Shown: positions 52,421 to 61,232, numbered from the stretch's first letter. The stretch is DNA of 64,000 bases from Propionicicella superfundia DSM 22317 (GCF_000423465.1 NZ_AUIA01000012.1:1-64000); one strand, 5' to 3'. The notes: generated from the sequence alone by a model not told the origin. Made by a program: numbers and translations.

Positions 52421-53560
52421 TCAATGCGTTGCACGGCGAACCATGGCGCTGCGCCGTGTTGTCTTTTTCTGGTGGACGAGGGCCAGGAGGAACGGTGCCC
52501 CGACGAGGCCGGTGATGACCCCGATGGGCATCTCCTGCGGAGCGAAGAGCATTCGGGCTCCGACATCGGCGAGGACGAGGAAGGCCGCCCCGAGGAGAGC
52601 CGAAGCGGGGATGAGCACGCGGTGCCGGGATCCGACCAGGGCTCGGGCGAGGTGGGGGATGACGAGTCCGACGAACCCGATGCTTCCCGCCCCGGCGACA
52701 ACGACTCCGACCGCCAGCGACACGACGAGCATCAGCACGATGCGCGCCGTCTGTGGTGTGACTCCCAAGGTGAGAGCCGCCTCGTCCCCGGAGGCGAGGA
52801 CGTCCAGGGTGCTGGCCTGCGCGCCGAGAAGGACGAGGACGACCAGGCCGACCGCCGAGGACAGCATGGCCGTGGACCAGTGGACGTTCGCCAGGGAGCC
52901 GAGCATCCAGAACATGACGGATCGACTGGACTCTGCCGAGTCCGACGTGAAGATCAAGAAGTTCGTCGCAGCGCTGAGCGCGTAGCCCACGGCCATCCCG
53001 GCCATGATCAGCCGCATGGGGCCACCTTCACTGCGGGATCCCGCGATGGCCAGAACCAGCAGGGTCGCACCCAGAGCCCCGAGGAAGGCTGAGCCCGACA
53101 GCAGGAGGGCTCCGCCCCCACTCCCCGCGAAGACGACGATGGCGATGGCCGCTCCGGTGGAGGCGCCGCTGTTGACGCCCAGGATGTAGGGGTCGGCGAG
53201 CGGATTGCGGACCATCGCCTGCAACGCCGCGCCCGCCATGGCCAACGTGGCGCCCGTCGCCATCCCCATGATGACTCTGGGGACACGCGTGACCCACACG
53301 ATCGTGTCGGCCGTCACCGACCATGTCCGTTCGCCGGGAGCCGCGATGAGGTGGTGGCCGATGATCCGGACCACGTCGGGCAACTGGATGTAGGCGGGAC
53401 CGATGCCGGCCGAGATGAGGGCGACGAGGACACACACCACTGCCGCCACGATGAGGAGAAGGGCGGATCGCCGATGGTGAGCCTGGAGCACCCGCCCGGT
53501 GATCTCCGGAGCCGACGAGCCGGCGGAATCGGTGATCTCGTCCGCGCGTGGGCCCGACAT
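52421..53560 (-). CDS. FecCD-family ABC permease (BtuC-like)
   Basis: The 379-residue protein has about ten membrane spans and FecCD landmarks: RVPRVIMGMATGATLAMAGA, QAMVRNPLADPYILGVNSGA, GSIGFVGLVIPHLARALVG and EMPIGVITGLVGAPFLL. It forms the channel of the importer. It is the first gene of the operon, and its ribosome site GGAAGGACGCCG lies downstream of a cobalamin riboswitch. Confidence 0.9.
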   Translation of the reverse strand: MSGPRADEITDSAGSSAPEITGRVLQAHHRRSALLLIVAAVVCVLVALISAGIGPAYIQLPDVVRIIGHHLIAAPGERTWSVTADTIVWVTRVPRVIMGMATGATLAMAGAALQAMVRNPLADPYILGVNSGASTGAAIAIVVFAGSGGGALLLSGSAFLGALGATLLVLAIAGSRSEGGPMRLIMAGMAVGYALSAATNFLIFTSDSAESSRSVMFWMLGSLANVHWSTAMLSSAVGLVVLVLLGAQASTLDVLASGDEAALTLGVTPQTARIVLMLVVSLAVGVVVAGAGSIGFVGLVIPHLARALVGSRHRVLIPASALLGAAFLVLADVGARMLFAPQEMPIGVITGLVGAPFLLALVHQKKTTRRSAMVRRATH

Positions 53561-53645
53561 CGGCGTCCTTCCCGCTGCAATACGCGGAGAAGCCGAGGAG
53601 GCCTACCCGTGTGTTCGCGACAGCGTGTAGTGATGAAGCTCTTGA

Positions 53646-53760
53646 GGAGGGTTGGTCCGACTCATCGACAACGTCGATCTACGGTTGCGCGTCAGTGCCG
53701 GGATTAGACCGGCTTCTTCCCTCCGCAAGATATGAAGTTTCAGCAGCGACGCTACCCTCC
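53646..53760 (-). ncRNA. Cobalamin riboswitch
   Basis: Read leftwards, the conserved core is present in order: GGGAAGAAGCCGG, a GCCGG/CCGGC hairpin with loop TCTAATC, CACTGACGCGCAACCGT, a short ATCGAC/GTCGAT hairpin and GAGTCGGACCAACC. The closing stem P1 is GGAGGGT (53760-53754) with ACCCTCC (53652-53646). The aptamer is compact, about 115 bases. The remaining 85 bases to the permease ATG would form the expression platform that hides the ribosome site when cobalamin binds. Confidence 0.9.
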
Positions 53761-53963
53761 CTGGCCTGACCGGCGCGGCCGTTACCCGAAAATGAGGGAT
53801 CGGCTTGCCTCGTCACGGCCGGGTCCAGACGAACCCGCTCACGGTCCGATCCCGTGCCGCTCGACCTGATTCCGCGCCGCGCCTCCACTCGCGAGACGGT
53901 TGCGGCACACCATCCTCGGCACCGGGCGTGACTTTCCGCGCCGGATTCGGCTGCGCAATGGGA

Positions 53964-54027
53964 GCGCCGAACGCTCTGGAACTGGCGGTTTCGGGCGGGT
54001 TTCCGGAGGTTTGGGAGCGTTCGGCGC
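53964..54027. terminator. Long-stem hairpin after the toxin-antitoxin pair
   Basis: GCGCCGAACGCTC at 53964-53976 pairs perfectly with 54015-54027 across a 38-base G/T-rich spacer. The position past the VapC stop suggests a terminator. Confidence 0.45.
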
Positions 54028-54089
54028 CTCGTCCCGGCCGTCGGGCAGGCCGGGTCCCGGGGCTGGCCGGCCGGCGCGCTGTGGCTCTT

Positions 54090-54491
54090 CTACCGCTCGT
54101 CGACGGGGTCGTAGGTCGGATAGCCGAGCGATGTGGCCGCGGCAAGCATGGTGGTGTCGTGGCTGACGATCGTCGCGTCCAGGCCTGCGGCGATCACGGA
54201 CCCGAGGTGGATCGCGTCAAGGGTCGTGACGCGGGGCTGGATCGCCTCGGCGGCAGCCAGCACCCCTTCGGTGATCGGCACGAGGCTCAGGGCGTCGAGA
54301 ACTTCGTCGCGCCGGTTCACCGGCAGTCCTTCACGACGGAGAACCCGGGTGAGTTCTGTGCGAAGGATGCGCGACGAGACCACCAGATGCTCGTCCTGGG
54401 CGGTGACGTCGTCGACCCAGGCGGCCGCCGAGGGCGAGTGGCCGAGCAGCGCCCGCAGCGCGACCGACGTGTCGAGGTAGAAGATGGTCAC
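54090..54491 (-). CDS. PIN-domain ribonuclease toxin (VapC-like)
   Basis: The 133-residue protein keeps the acidic PIN site: Asp7 (FYLDTSVALRALL), Glu46 (RTEL), Asp92 (TLDAIHL) and Asp112 (SHDTTM). VapC toxins cut tRNA or rRNA and stop translation when their antitoxin is degraded. It overlaps the antitoxin gene by four bases. Confidence 0.9.
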   Translation of the reverse strand: MTIFYLDTSVALRALLGHSPSAAAWVDDVTAQDEHLVVSSRILRTELTRVLRREGLPVNRRDEVLDALSLVPITEGVLAAAEAIQPRVTTLDAIHLGSVIAAGLDATIVSHDTTMLAAATSLGYPTYDPVDER

Positions 54492-54736
54492 CGGTCGCGC
54501 TCGTCTGCGAGCAGTTCGTCGACCGAGGCCGCGGTGCGCACCTCGTGGGCGGGCAACTCCGCGAGCTTCGAACCGGTGCGTCGCTTGCGGGGCAGCAACT
54601 CGATCCCGTGTGCTCGGGGAACGATGCGGGCGATCTCGCGGTTGTGGCGGGTGACTCGGTAGACCTCCCCGGCTTCGACGTCAGCGAGCATGGCCGTCGG
54701 ATTCTGCCGCATCTGGCCGACCGTGATCGTCTTCAT
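54488..54736 (-). CDS. Phd/YefM-type antitoxin
   Basis: The 82-residue protein has the Phd-type N-terminal DNA-binding fold (TITVGQMRQNPTAMLADVEA, then GEVYRVTRHNREIARIVPR) and a flexible acidic C-terminus that would bind and mask the PIN toxin. It is the promoter-proximal gene of the pair and should autoregulate through a site such as TAGATCTA at 54763-54770 upstream. Confidence 0.88.
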   Translation of the reverse strand: MKTITVGQMRQNPTAMLADVEAGEVYRVTRHNREIARIVPRAHGIELLPRKRRTGSKLAELPAHEVRTAASVDELLADERDR

Positions 54737-54762
54737 GACTCGTTCTAGTCCGAATGTCTACC

Positions 54763-54770
54763 TAGATCTA
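54763..54770. promoter_or_regulatory. Possible antitoxin operator TAGATCTA
   Basis: An 8-bp palindrome in an AT-richer patch, 27 bases before the antitoxin ATG; GTAGATCTAGGTAGA on the minus strand also has GTAGA direct repeats. Confidence 0.35.
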
Positions 54771-54820
54771 CGACGGCAATGCGCTCTCGGCCGGGCGTCG
54801 CGACGGCCGAATCACAGTGA

Positions 54821-54840
54821 TGTAGTTCTCCACAGGTGTG
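54821..54840 (-). repeat. 20-bp dispersed sequence after a LysR gene, copy 2
   Basis: On the minus strand it is identical to 42691-42710. It begins 21 bases past the LysR stop and is followed on the + strand by TGCAGAACTC, a motif also seen in the 8-kb and 27-kb intergenic elements. Confidence 0.5.
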
Positions 54841-54861
54841 CAGAACTCGGTGGACGGGCGA

Positions 54862-55752
54862 TCACCGCTGGGCGGCACCGATGGCGTGCAGGTCGTCCAG
54901 CACTGCGCGGACCGCCGCCCGGGCGAAGCGATCGGGACGTCCGAGGGCGAGGATGGAACGCTCCGAGCGGACGTCGGTGAGCGGGATCGTGACGAGGTCG
55001 GGGCGTGGACGCGTGGTGAACCGGGGCAGCATCGCGCACCCGAGACCGGCGGCCACCAGCGCCTCGACCAGCCGGTTGTCCCGGAGCCGCTGCACGACGT
55101 TGAGGGCGGCGCCCGACCGGTTCTCGATGGCGATCCGCACGGTGTCGAAGGGAAACCCGAGGGGGACGCCGATCCAGTCCTCACCGCCGAGGTCGGCCGC
55201 GGTGAGGCCGACACGACCGGCGAGCCGATGGCCGACCGGGAGGGCGACATCCAAGGGCTCCCGGACAAGCACCTCGACCGCCACGCGATCGGCCCAGGGC
55301 GGGACGTCCGTCAGGCTGTGCCCGATGACGATGTCATGATCGGCGGCCCGCGTCGCGAAGTCGGCCTCCGATACGTCCTCGTCGGCCACCTCGATGCGGA
55401 TCGGCGAGTCTGCCCTGCCCATCAACAGCGGCGGCACGAGGTACTCCGCCGCGCTCGGCAGAGCCGCGACGGACACCGCGCCGGCGGGCTCATCCTGCAG
55501 TGCATCCAGGTCCCTCTGCACCTGGGCCAGGGTCACCGCTACACCCACCGCGCCGGCAGCGAGCACCTGGCCCGCACGGGTGAGCCGGAGCCGGCGGCCG
55601 TCCGGCTCGACGAGCGGGACGCCGAAGGCCCGCTCGGCCGTGTGGAGCTGCTGGCTGACCGCCGACGGGGAGCGGAACGTCGCCTCGGCGACCGCAGTGA
55701 TCGTGCCCCGGTCGGCCAGTTCGCGAAGGAGTTCGAGATGCCGCAGATCCAT
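54862..55752 (-). CDS. LysR-family transcriptional regulator
   Basis: The 296-residue protein has the LysR winged helix (HLELLRELADRGTITAVAEA, then SPSAVSQQLHTAERAFG) and an effector-binding domain. It is divergent from the EamA-family transporter with 72 bases between. Those bases include CCTTCG and CGAAGG arms around 22 bases, a plausible binding site. It most likely controls the transporter. Confidence 0.9.
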   Translation of the reverse strand: MDLRHLELLRELADRGTITAVAEATFRSPSAVSQQLHTAERAFGVPLVEPDGRRLRLTRAGQVLAAGAVGVAVTLAQVQRDLDALQDEPAGAVSVAALPSAAEYLVPPLLMGRADSPIRIEVADEDVSEADFATRAADHDIVIGHSLTDVPPWADRVAVEVLVREPLDVALPVGHRLAGRVGLTAADLGGEDWIGVPLGFPFDTVRIAIENRSGAALNVVQRLRDNRLVEALVAAGLGCAMLPRFTTRPRPDLVTIPLTDVRSERSILALGRPDRFARAAVRAVLDDLHAIGAAQR

Positions 55753-55824
55753 GAAGGAAGCCTAAAGGTACCCTTCGCAATAGTCCGCTTGTCCTTCACC
55801 GAAGGATCCACCAGGATCAGCCCC

Positions 55825-56748
55825 GTGCCCCTCCGTCACCGCCTGCTCGCCGTCCTCGTGGCCGTCATCTGGGGCGTGAACTTCCTCGCGATCCACGCGT
55901 CCCTGGAACAGTTCCCGCCGCTCTTCCTCGTGGCGCTGCGCTTCGCCCTCATCGCCGTCCCGACGCTGCTGCTGGTGCCTCGGCCGGCGGTGCCCCTGCG
56001 CTACCTCCTCGGCTACGGGTTGGGGTTCGGGGTCGTCCAGTTCACCTTCCTCTACGCCGGGATGGCAGCCGGGATGCCGACCGGACTCGCCTCGCTCGTG
56101 CTGCAGGCGTCCGCCCCGTTCACGCTCGTGCTGGGACGGCTGCTGCTCGCCGAGAACGTCTCGGCCCGCGCATGGGCGGGGATCGGGATCGCGGTCAGCG
56201 GACTGATGGTCGTCGGTCTCGCCCGCGCCCAGGCCGCGGCGTTCGTGCCGTTCCTTCTGGTGCTGCTCGGAGCGGTCGGCTGGGCATTCGGGAACCTTGC
56301 GAGCCGCCAGGCCAAACCGCCCAACCCTCTGCACCTGACGCTGTGGATGTCGGTCGTCGTCCCGGTGCCGATGCTTGTCCTCTCCCTGCTCGTCGAGGGA
56401 CCGGGACGCATCGCCGCCGCATGGGCGGGGGCGTTCGACGCCCCGGCCGCGCCCGCGTGGCTCGGGCTGGCGTATACCTGCATCATCGGGACCGCGGTCG
56501 GGTCGGGCATCTGGACGTGGCTCATGGCCCGGCACCCGGCCGGCGTGGTGGCTCCCTTCTCCATGCTCGTGCCCGTCGTCGGCATGCTGACCGCGGCCCT
56601 TGCCCTGGGAGAGGTTCCCGGCGCGCTGGAGGTCGCCGGAGGCGTCCTCGTCGTCACCGGTGTGCTTGTCGGAGCGCGACGCCGCGCCGGACGCCCCACG
56701 CCGGCGGCGACATCCGCACCGCCCGACACGGTCGAATCGGTGACGTGA
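55825..56748 (+). CDS. EamA/DMT-family metabolite exporter
   Basis: The 307-residue protein has ten membrane spans in two EamA repeats (AVIWGVNFLAIHASLEQFPP near the start, GAVGWAFGNLASRQA opening the second). Such carriers export amino acids or other small metabolites. GTG 55825 is used, with AGGATC as a modest ribosome site. The adjacent LysR gene is the likely regulator. Confidence 0.85.
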   Translation: MPLRHRLLAVLVAVIWGVNFLAIHASLEQFPPLFLVALRFALIAVPTLLLVPRPAVPLRYLLGYGLGFGVVQFTFLYAGMAAGMPTGLASLVLQASAPFTLVLGRLLLAENVSARAWAGIGIAVSGLMVVGLARAQAAAFVPFLLVLLGAVGWAFGNLASRQAKPPNPLHLTLWMSVVVPVPMLVLSLLVEGPGRIAAAWAGAFDAPAAPAWLGLAYTCIIGTAVGSGIWTWLMARHPAGVVAPFSMLVPVVGMLTAALALGEVPGALEVAGGVLVVTGVLVGARRRAGRPTPAATSAPPDTVESVT

Positions 56749-57142
56749 CGCCGTACCCCGGGTCAGGACGCGTCGCGCAGCGCGTCGAGCATGCCGAGCA
56801 TCAACCGCGACGGTTCCTCGGCGACGCCGGCTGGTGTGTCATCGACGTCCGGGACGCTCGACGCGCGTCGTCGACGACCAGGGACGACAGGTGGGCCCGA
56901 GGTCATCCGGAGACCTCGGGCCCACGTGTCGGAACGGGGGAGGAGAGGTCCCCCGCGCCCCGGTCACCCCTTGGGGAAAGGCTCCCGAGGCCCGGACGGG
57001 CAGCGTCGCTGCGCTGCTGTCGGTCCGTCCCGGCGCGACACCGGGCGAGAGGGCCGCTCCTCAGGAGCAGCGACCCGTGGAATGTGCCTGGCGAGCGAAG
57101 CGATGACGTTCATGCGCAGGAAGCGGCGCCGCTGTATCCGCG
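56749..57142. other. Convergent intergenic region
   Basis: The 394 bases between the transporter and the LuxR-type gene contain the hairpin at 56891-56925 and no supported gene. Confidence 0.5.
56891..56925. terminator. Bidirectional hairpin between convergent genes
   Basis: GTGGGCCCGAGGT and ACCTCGGGCCCAC form a perfect 13-bp stem with a 9-base loop. No T-tract follows. Confidence 0.65.
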
Positions 57143-58669
57143 TCAGCTCGACCGGTCGTAGAAACCGGAGCGCTCGAGGTGGGCCACGGCGTCCTCGCGC
57201 GAGGAGACGCCGAGCTTGTGGTAGAGCGACCGGATCTGTGTCTTGATGGTGTTGACCGACACGAGCAGCGTTCCGGCGATCTCGGCCATGGTTCCCTGCC
57301 CGCGGAGCTGATGCGCGACGAGGGTCTCCCGCTTGGTCAGGCTGGGAGGGACGGGGAGGTCCGTCGGGACGGTGATGAAGGAGGCCAGCGCATTCGCGCT
57401 CAGCTCGTCGATATCGCTCGCGAGATGGGGCTGCCGGGCCCGGAGTCGGGCGAGGAGTTCCTCCAGGTCACCACGGGGCACGATGCTGAGGGGGACACCC
57501 GTCGCGCCGGTCGAGCGGTAGAGGCTGAAGGCATCGGCGAGGGCGGCATCCGCGGCGGCGTGATGACCGAGACGGTGGTTGGCGATCGCACGCTGCAGCA
57601 GCACCGGAGGCAGGGTGCGCAGGCAGTGGTCGGTGCCCAGCCGCATGCATCCATCGGTCGTGACGAGCGCCTGCCGGTCGTTCCCGAGAAGCAGGTACGC
57701 CGAGGCGCGGTGGACGTCGTAACACAGCGCGTGCCCAGGGGACGACTCCCTGCCGTCCAGCAATTGGAGCACGCGCTGCGGCTCGCCACGGGCGGTCAGC
57801 ACCGTCGCGACGAAACCGGTCGCGAACCCCTGCACGATCAGGGGGATGCGTAGCTGATCGCTGCTGTTGGTGACCCGGGTGATCGCGGCGAGGGCCTCGC
57901 TGTGCCGGCCTCGGATCAGCAGCTCGATCGCCTCGGCATAGCAGGCCATCGCGACCCACGCCGGGTCTCCGGGCTGACCGCGCCGGAACCGTTCCGCGCA
58001 GGTGACGAGCGTGTCCACGTCGAGGGTGTCATAGGCGTGCAGGACCTCCCCCACCAGGAGCAGATAGGCGGTCGACGTGTTCTCCCAGCCGTGCTTCCGC
58101 TCCAGTTCGTGGGCGGCGTTCGCCGACTCCCGGGTGAGGCCGAGTTCGCCGTTGAGCGCCCTGTTGACGGTCAGCAGTTCGAGGGCGCGAAACAGATGCG
58201 CATCGTCACCGGCCGCCCTGGCGTACTCGGCGGCATTGCGCGCGCACGCGCTGCCGCGTCGGGGCAGGCCGAGGGCCGCGTATGCCTCCGATGCCGCAGC
58301 CCAGCAGGCCGAAAGAGCGGCGTCGCCCAGATCCGCCTTGCGCGCGGCCGGCAGGAGGGCGCGCTCCGCGTCGGCCAGCGCCACCGCCTCGTACACGGCA
58401 TTCGCACGGGTCTTGACCAGGATCATCGCCGCGGTGACCCTGCGTCGCGCCCCGTCGCCGAGACCCTCGAGATCGGCCGGAACGGCGGCCACGAGCTCGT
58501 CGTGGGCTGCCCTCGACGCGACCGCCCCCGGCAGCGCGGCGGTCAGCACCTCGACGGCGGCCCGCACCAGCGTCTCGGCGCGGGGGTCCGGATCGTCCGC
58601 GTGGGGGCCCGGCAGGTCCGGGACGTCGCCCGGCTCGGATCGGCTCGTCACCGGCTCGTCACGTGTCAT
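57143..58669 (-). CDS. LuxR-family regulator with TPR-like N-terminal region
   Basis: The 508-residue protein has about 430 residues of helical repeats resembling those of MalT/LAL regulators but no NTP-binding site. A C-terminal LuxR helix-turn-helix follows (SLTKRETLVAHQLRGQGTMA, then EIAGTLLVSVNTIKTQIRSL and YHKLGV). ATG 58669 with GGAGCCGGG upstream overlaps the signal peptidase gene by 11 bases. It is therefore the last gene of the fibre operon and its probable regulator, responding to a protein or ligand bound by the helical repeats. Confidence 0.85.
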   Translation of the reverse strand: MTRDEPVTSRSEPGDVPDLPGPHADDPDPRAETLVRAAVEVLTAALPGAVASRAAHDELVAAVPADLEGLGDGARRRVTAAMILVKTRANAVYEAVALADAERALLPAARKADLGDAALSACWAAASEAYAALGLPRRGSACARNAAEYARAAGDDAHLFRALELLTVNRALNGELGLTRESANAAHELERKHGWENTSTAYLLLVGEVLHAYDTLDVDTLVTCAERFRRGQPGDPAWVAMACYAEAIELLIRGRHSEALAAITRVTNSSDQLRIPLIVQGFATGFVATVLTARGEPQRVLQLLDGRESSPGHALCYDVHRASAYLLLGNDRQALVTTDGCMRLGTDHCLRTLPPVLLQRAIANHRLGHHAAADAALADAFSLYRSTGATGVPLSIVPRGDLEELLARLRARQPHLASDIDELSANALASFITVPTDLPVPPSLTKRETLVAHQLRGQGTMAEIAGTLLVSVNTIKTQIRSLYHKLGVSSREDAVAHLERSGFYDRSS

Positions 58670-59300
58670 CCCGGCTCCTTGTCCTCCGCGCACGACGGTG
58701 GTGAAAAGACGCCGGGTCCAGCAGGAAGACCGCGATGAGCAGGAGGCCGGCCGCAACCACCGTGAGGATTCCGCCTCTGCTCTGCAGCACGAGCGCGACG
58801 TTCCCCAGGTACGGGACGTGCCACATGTATCGACCTGCCTCGGAGACCGTGTACGTCGATGAGTCCGGAGTGCGGTTCGCATCGCCTTGGAGCGTGAGCT
58901 CGTAGCTCCCGGAGTCGCCGGGCTCCATCGCGACGATCCGGTGCGTCACCAGGCCTCCGACCCGAGGTCGCTCGACAGTGACGACGTCACCGACCGCGAG
59001 CTCGGCGGCCGGAACGGTCCGGGTGAAGACCACCGAACCGGTGGGGATCGCCGGCTCCATCGAACCCGAGATCACCACGAGCGGGCGCACGCCGACCAGG
59101 AAGGACACCCCGAAGGCGACGAGGCACACGACTCCGAGCGCTGCCGCAAGGGTCAGGATCACCGAGCGCACGACCGACCACACCCGCCAGGGCAGCGACA
59201 GGCTCCCCCGGCCCTCTTCCGCGCTACGCCGCGGTGTGTCGACCCGGACGCGGCCCGGATCGTGCTTCACCACACGCTCACGGCGCAACGGACTCCGCAT
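58659..59300 (-). CDS. SipW-type signal peptidase I
   Basis: The 213-residue membrane protein has a transmembrane helix at about 44-72, catalytic Ser80 in VISGSMEPAI, and His120 in VTHRIVAM instead of the bacterial Lys. The Ser-His dyad defines the archaeal/endoplasmic-reticulum/SipW class. There is a second membrane helix near 173-196. SipW enzymes cleave TasA-type fibre proteins. At least five neighbouring genes carry the matching signal sequences. The start is ambiguous: ATG 59300 or GTG 59273. Confidence 0.9.
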   Translation of the reverse strand: MRSPLRRERVVKHDPGRVRVDTPRRSAEEGRGSLSLPWRVWSVVRSVILTLAAALGVVCLVAFGVSFLVGVRPLVVISGSMEPAIPTGSVVFTRTVPAAELAVGDVVTVERPRVGGLVTHRIVAMEPGDSGSYELTLQGDANRTPDSSTYTVSEAGRYMWHVPYLGNVALVLQSRGGILTVVAAGLLLIAVFLLDPASFHHRRARRTRSRDDT

Positions 59301-59943
59301 CGAAGTGCACGGCCAGCGCCGACTGGCCCCCGTTGTAGTCCTCGACTCCGCTCGCGTCGAGGTACGTCACGGTCAGGGAGACCGTCTCGTCGCTGCCCGG
59401 AGCGCCCGCGTAATAGGTGTCGCCCGCCGTCAAGGCGGCCGAATCCCGTTTCGCGAGCTCCCCGATCGACCCGGTGGCGTCGGCCAGGGTCGCGTCGGTG
59501 AACACGTAGGTCCCGCCCGACAGCCTCGCGGTGAACCGGAGGAACGCCGTGATGTTCGGCGCCGACCCGACGGAGCCGTCGCCGTTGCGGACCCTGATGG
59601 TCATCGTCACGTCGGCGTCGAACGAGGGCGAGTTGTTGAACACCGGGATCTCGGTGGTGACCGAATGCCCCGGCACGAGGCTCTCGGCGCCCTCGACGTC
59701 CCAGTCCACGCCGGCGGGGCCGTCGGCCTGGACGACGGTGTTGTCGGGCAGGACCACCGCGATGTCGAACCGGTCCTCCGATCCGATTCCCGACCCGCCC
59801 AGGTTCAGGTTGGCCATGTCGGTATAGGCGGCCGAGGAGACGGCCATGCTGGCCACGACCGCGACGGCCCCGATCAGGCTCAGCCCGGACAGGAGGCGCC
59901 CGCCGGCCCGCGTACGTGCGGAACGCTCTCGGTCCATCCTCAT
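59278..59943 (-). CDS. TasA/camelysin-like secreted fibre protein (SipW substrate)
   Basis: The 221-residue protein has a SipW-type signal (LSLIGAVAVVASMAVSSAAY followed by TDMANLNLGG) and a beta-rich jelly-roll-like mature part. It includes DRFDIAVVLPDNTV, PGHSVTTEIPVFNNSPSFDA and a terminal AVHFDAESVAP. The order and C-terminus are nearly the same as in the protein encoded at 63152. It should be exported and assembled into surface fibres. GAGGAGATTC precedes ATG 59943. Confidence 0.85.
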   Translation of the reverse strand: MRMDRERSARTRAGGRLLSGLSLIGAVAVVASMAVSSAAYTDMANLNLGGSGIGSEDRFDIAVVLPDNTVVQADGPAGVDWDVEGAESLVPGHSVTTEIPVFNNSPSFDADVTMTIRVRNGDGSVGSAPNITAFLRFTARLSGGTYVFTDATLADATGSIGELAKRDSAALTAGDTYYAGAPGSDETVSLTVTYLDASGVEDYNGGQSALAVHFDAESVAP

Positions 59944-59951
59944 GAATCTCC

Positions 59952-61232
59952 TCACTGTGCCACCACGCTCAGGCTCGGACTGGTGATCTGGCGGTTGCTG
60001 TACTGCGATCCGATCGGCAGCCCGATCGCGCCCTGCGGGTTGTACCCGCGCCCCCAGAACGTGCCGTCGGACTTCTGCCAGATGTAGTACCCCTGTCCCG
60101 CGGCGTACTGCACGACGTTGGTGTCGATCTGCGTGGGGAGCTCGGGGAACTGGCCGTAGTCATCGCTGGCGCCGTAGCCCCACAGCGAACCGTCGTTCTT
60201 GCCCAGGGCGACGCCGGTGAACGAGAACTGCATCGAGGTGATGCCCGACAGGGTCGGGACGATCGCCGGCGAGATCGGCGCGCCGCGGCCCGTGCGGGAC
60301 GCGTCGGTGCGGCTCCAACTGAGCACCTGTCCGTTGGACAGCAGCGCGCCGCCCATGTTGATGCCGCCGTCGATCGCCACGATGTAGGGATCGCCCGGTG
60401 CGACGTTCGCCTTCATCCACGAGTTCAGCGCCGTCAGCTTGGTCGCCGTCGCTCCCGCGTTGCCCGTGCCGTACGGGAGGCTGCTGCCCCCCGTGCCGCC
60501 CCAGTAGTAGACGTCGCCGTTCTCCAGGATCACGAAGAAGTTCGTGTAGGCGCCCTTGAGGTACACCGGCTTGTTGCCGGCGACCGTCGGGTCGGGCAGG
60601 CCCGTGAGCTGGCTCGCGCCCGCACCGCTGTTGCCGCCGTACCCGGTCGAGGAGCCCCAGTGCCAGACCGTGCCGTCGGCGCGGATGCCCGCCCCGGCGT
60701 ACTCGGTCGAGCTGATCGTCATGATCTGGTCCAGGACGGCGCCCGTCCCGTCCCAGGCGCTTTCGATCCGCAGTTGCCGCGGAAGGCCGTCCGAACGGGT
60801 CGCATCGGTGCCGTTGCGGGCGTTGTATTGCCCCCAGCCCCACACGTGGCCGTCCTTGTCGAGCGCATTGGCGTCGTAGATCTGGCCGGTGACCTGTCGC
60901 ACCGTGCCCTCGGCGATCGGGACCCGTTGCGGCGGCTTCTGCACGCCGGGATCGCTCGCCCCGCCGTTGATGTTGAGACTCGTCAGGCCCCACACATAGA
61001 CGTTCCCGTCGTCGGAGAGACCCAGTCCCGTGTCGACCATGCGGGCGTTGCGGGAGAGGCCGACCTGGAACTCCGGCTCGGTGCTGACCTGGAGGGACGC
61101 GGTGCGTGCGTGCGTCGTGTCGACGTAGCCGGCGGCCGTCAGGGTGATCCCGCCGCCGGCCAGAGCGACCGCGCCCAGCGTCAGGGCGATGCCGGCGACG
61201 GTGGTACGGGACCACTTCCCGGTCCTCTTCAT
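59952..61232 (-). CDS. Secreted RCC1-repeat-like protein with SipW-type signal
   Basis: The 426-residue protein has a hydrophobic signal (TVAGIALTLGAVALAGGGIT, then LTAAGYVDTTHA) like those of the TasA-like neighbours. The mature part has repeated units such as NVYVWGLTS, HVWGWGQYN, TVWHWGSST, DVYYWGGTG, SLWGYGASD and TFWGRGYNP. These are typical of RCC1-type beta-propellers, giving about six to seven blades. It may be a fibre tip or binding adhesin. ATG 61232 overlaps the previous stop (ATGA). Confidence 0.82.
   Translation of the reverse strand: MKRTGKWSRTTVAGIALTLGAVALAGGGITLTAAGYVDTTHARTASLQVSTEPEFQVGLSRNARMVDTGLGLSDDGNVYVWGLTSLNINGGASDPGVQKPPQRVPIAEGTVRQVTGQIYDANALDKDGHVWGWGQYNARNGTDATRSDGLPRQLRIESAWDGTGAVLDQIMTISSTEYAGAGIRADGTVWHWGSSTGYGGNSGAGASQLTGLPDPTVAGNKPVYLKGAYTNFFVILENGDVYYWGGTGGSSLPYGTGNAGATATKLTALNSWMKANVAPGDPYIVAIDGGINMGGALLSNGQVLSWSRTDASRTGRGAPISPAIVPTLSGITSMQFSFTGVALGKNDGSLWGYGASDDYGQFPELPTQIDTNVVQYAAGQGYYIWQKSDGTFWGRGYNPQGAIGLPIGSQYSNRQITSPSLSVVAQ

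Larger units (their letters stand above)
53561..54089. other. Intergenic region with riboswitch and hairpin
   Basis: The 529 bases contain the cobalamin riboswitch and its expression platform near the permease, and a long hairpin at 53964-54027 near the VapC stop. No gene is supported. The promoter of the riboswitch transcript should lie at 53765-53830 but is not obvious. Confidence 0.6.

Noticed and set aside
50620-53560. Iron-siderophore importer
   Set aside because: The protein families alone would allow it, but the upstream RNA has the cobalamin riboswitch core, so a corrinoid cargo is more likely.
57143-58882. A longer LuxR-type protein starting at 58882
   Set aside because: The extra residues are Arg/Ser/Cys-rich, antisense-like sequence inside the signal peptidase gene; ATG 58669 has its own ribosome site.
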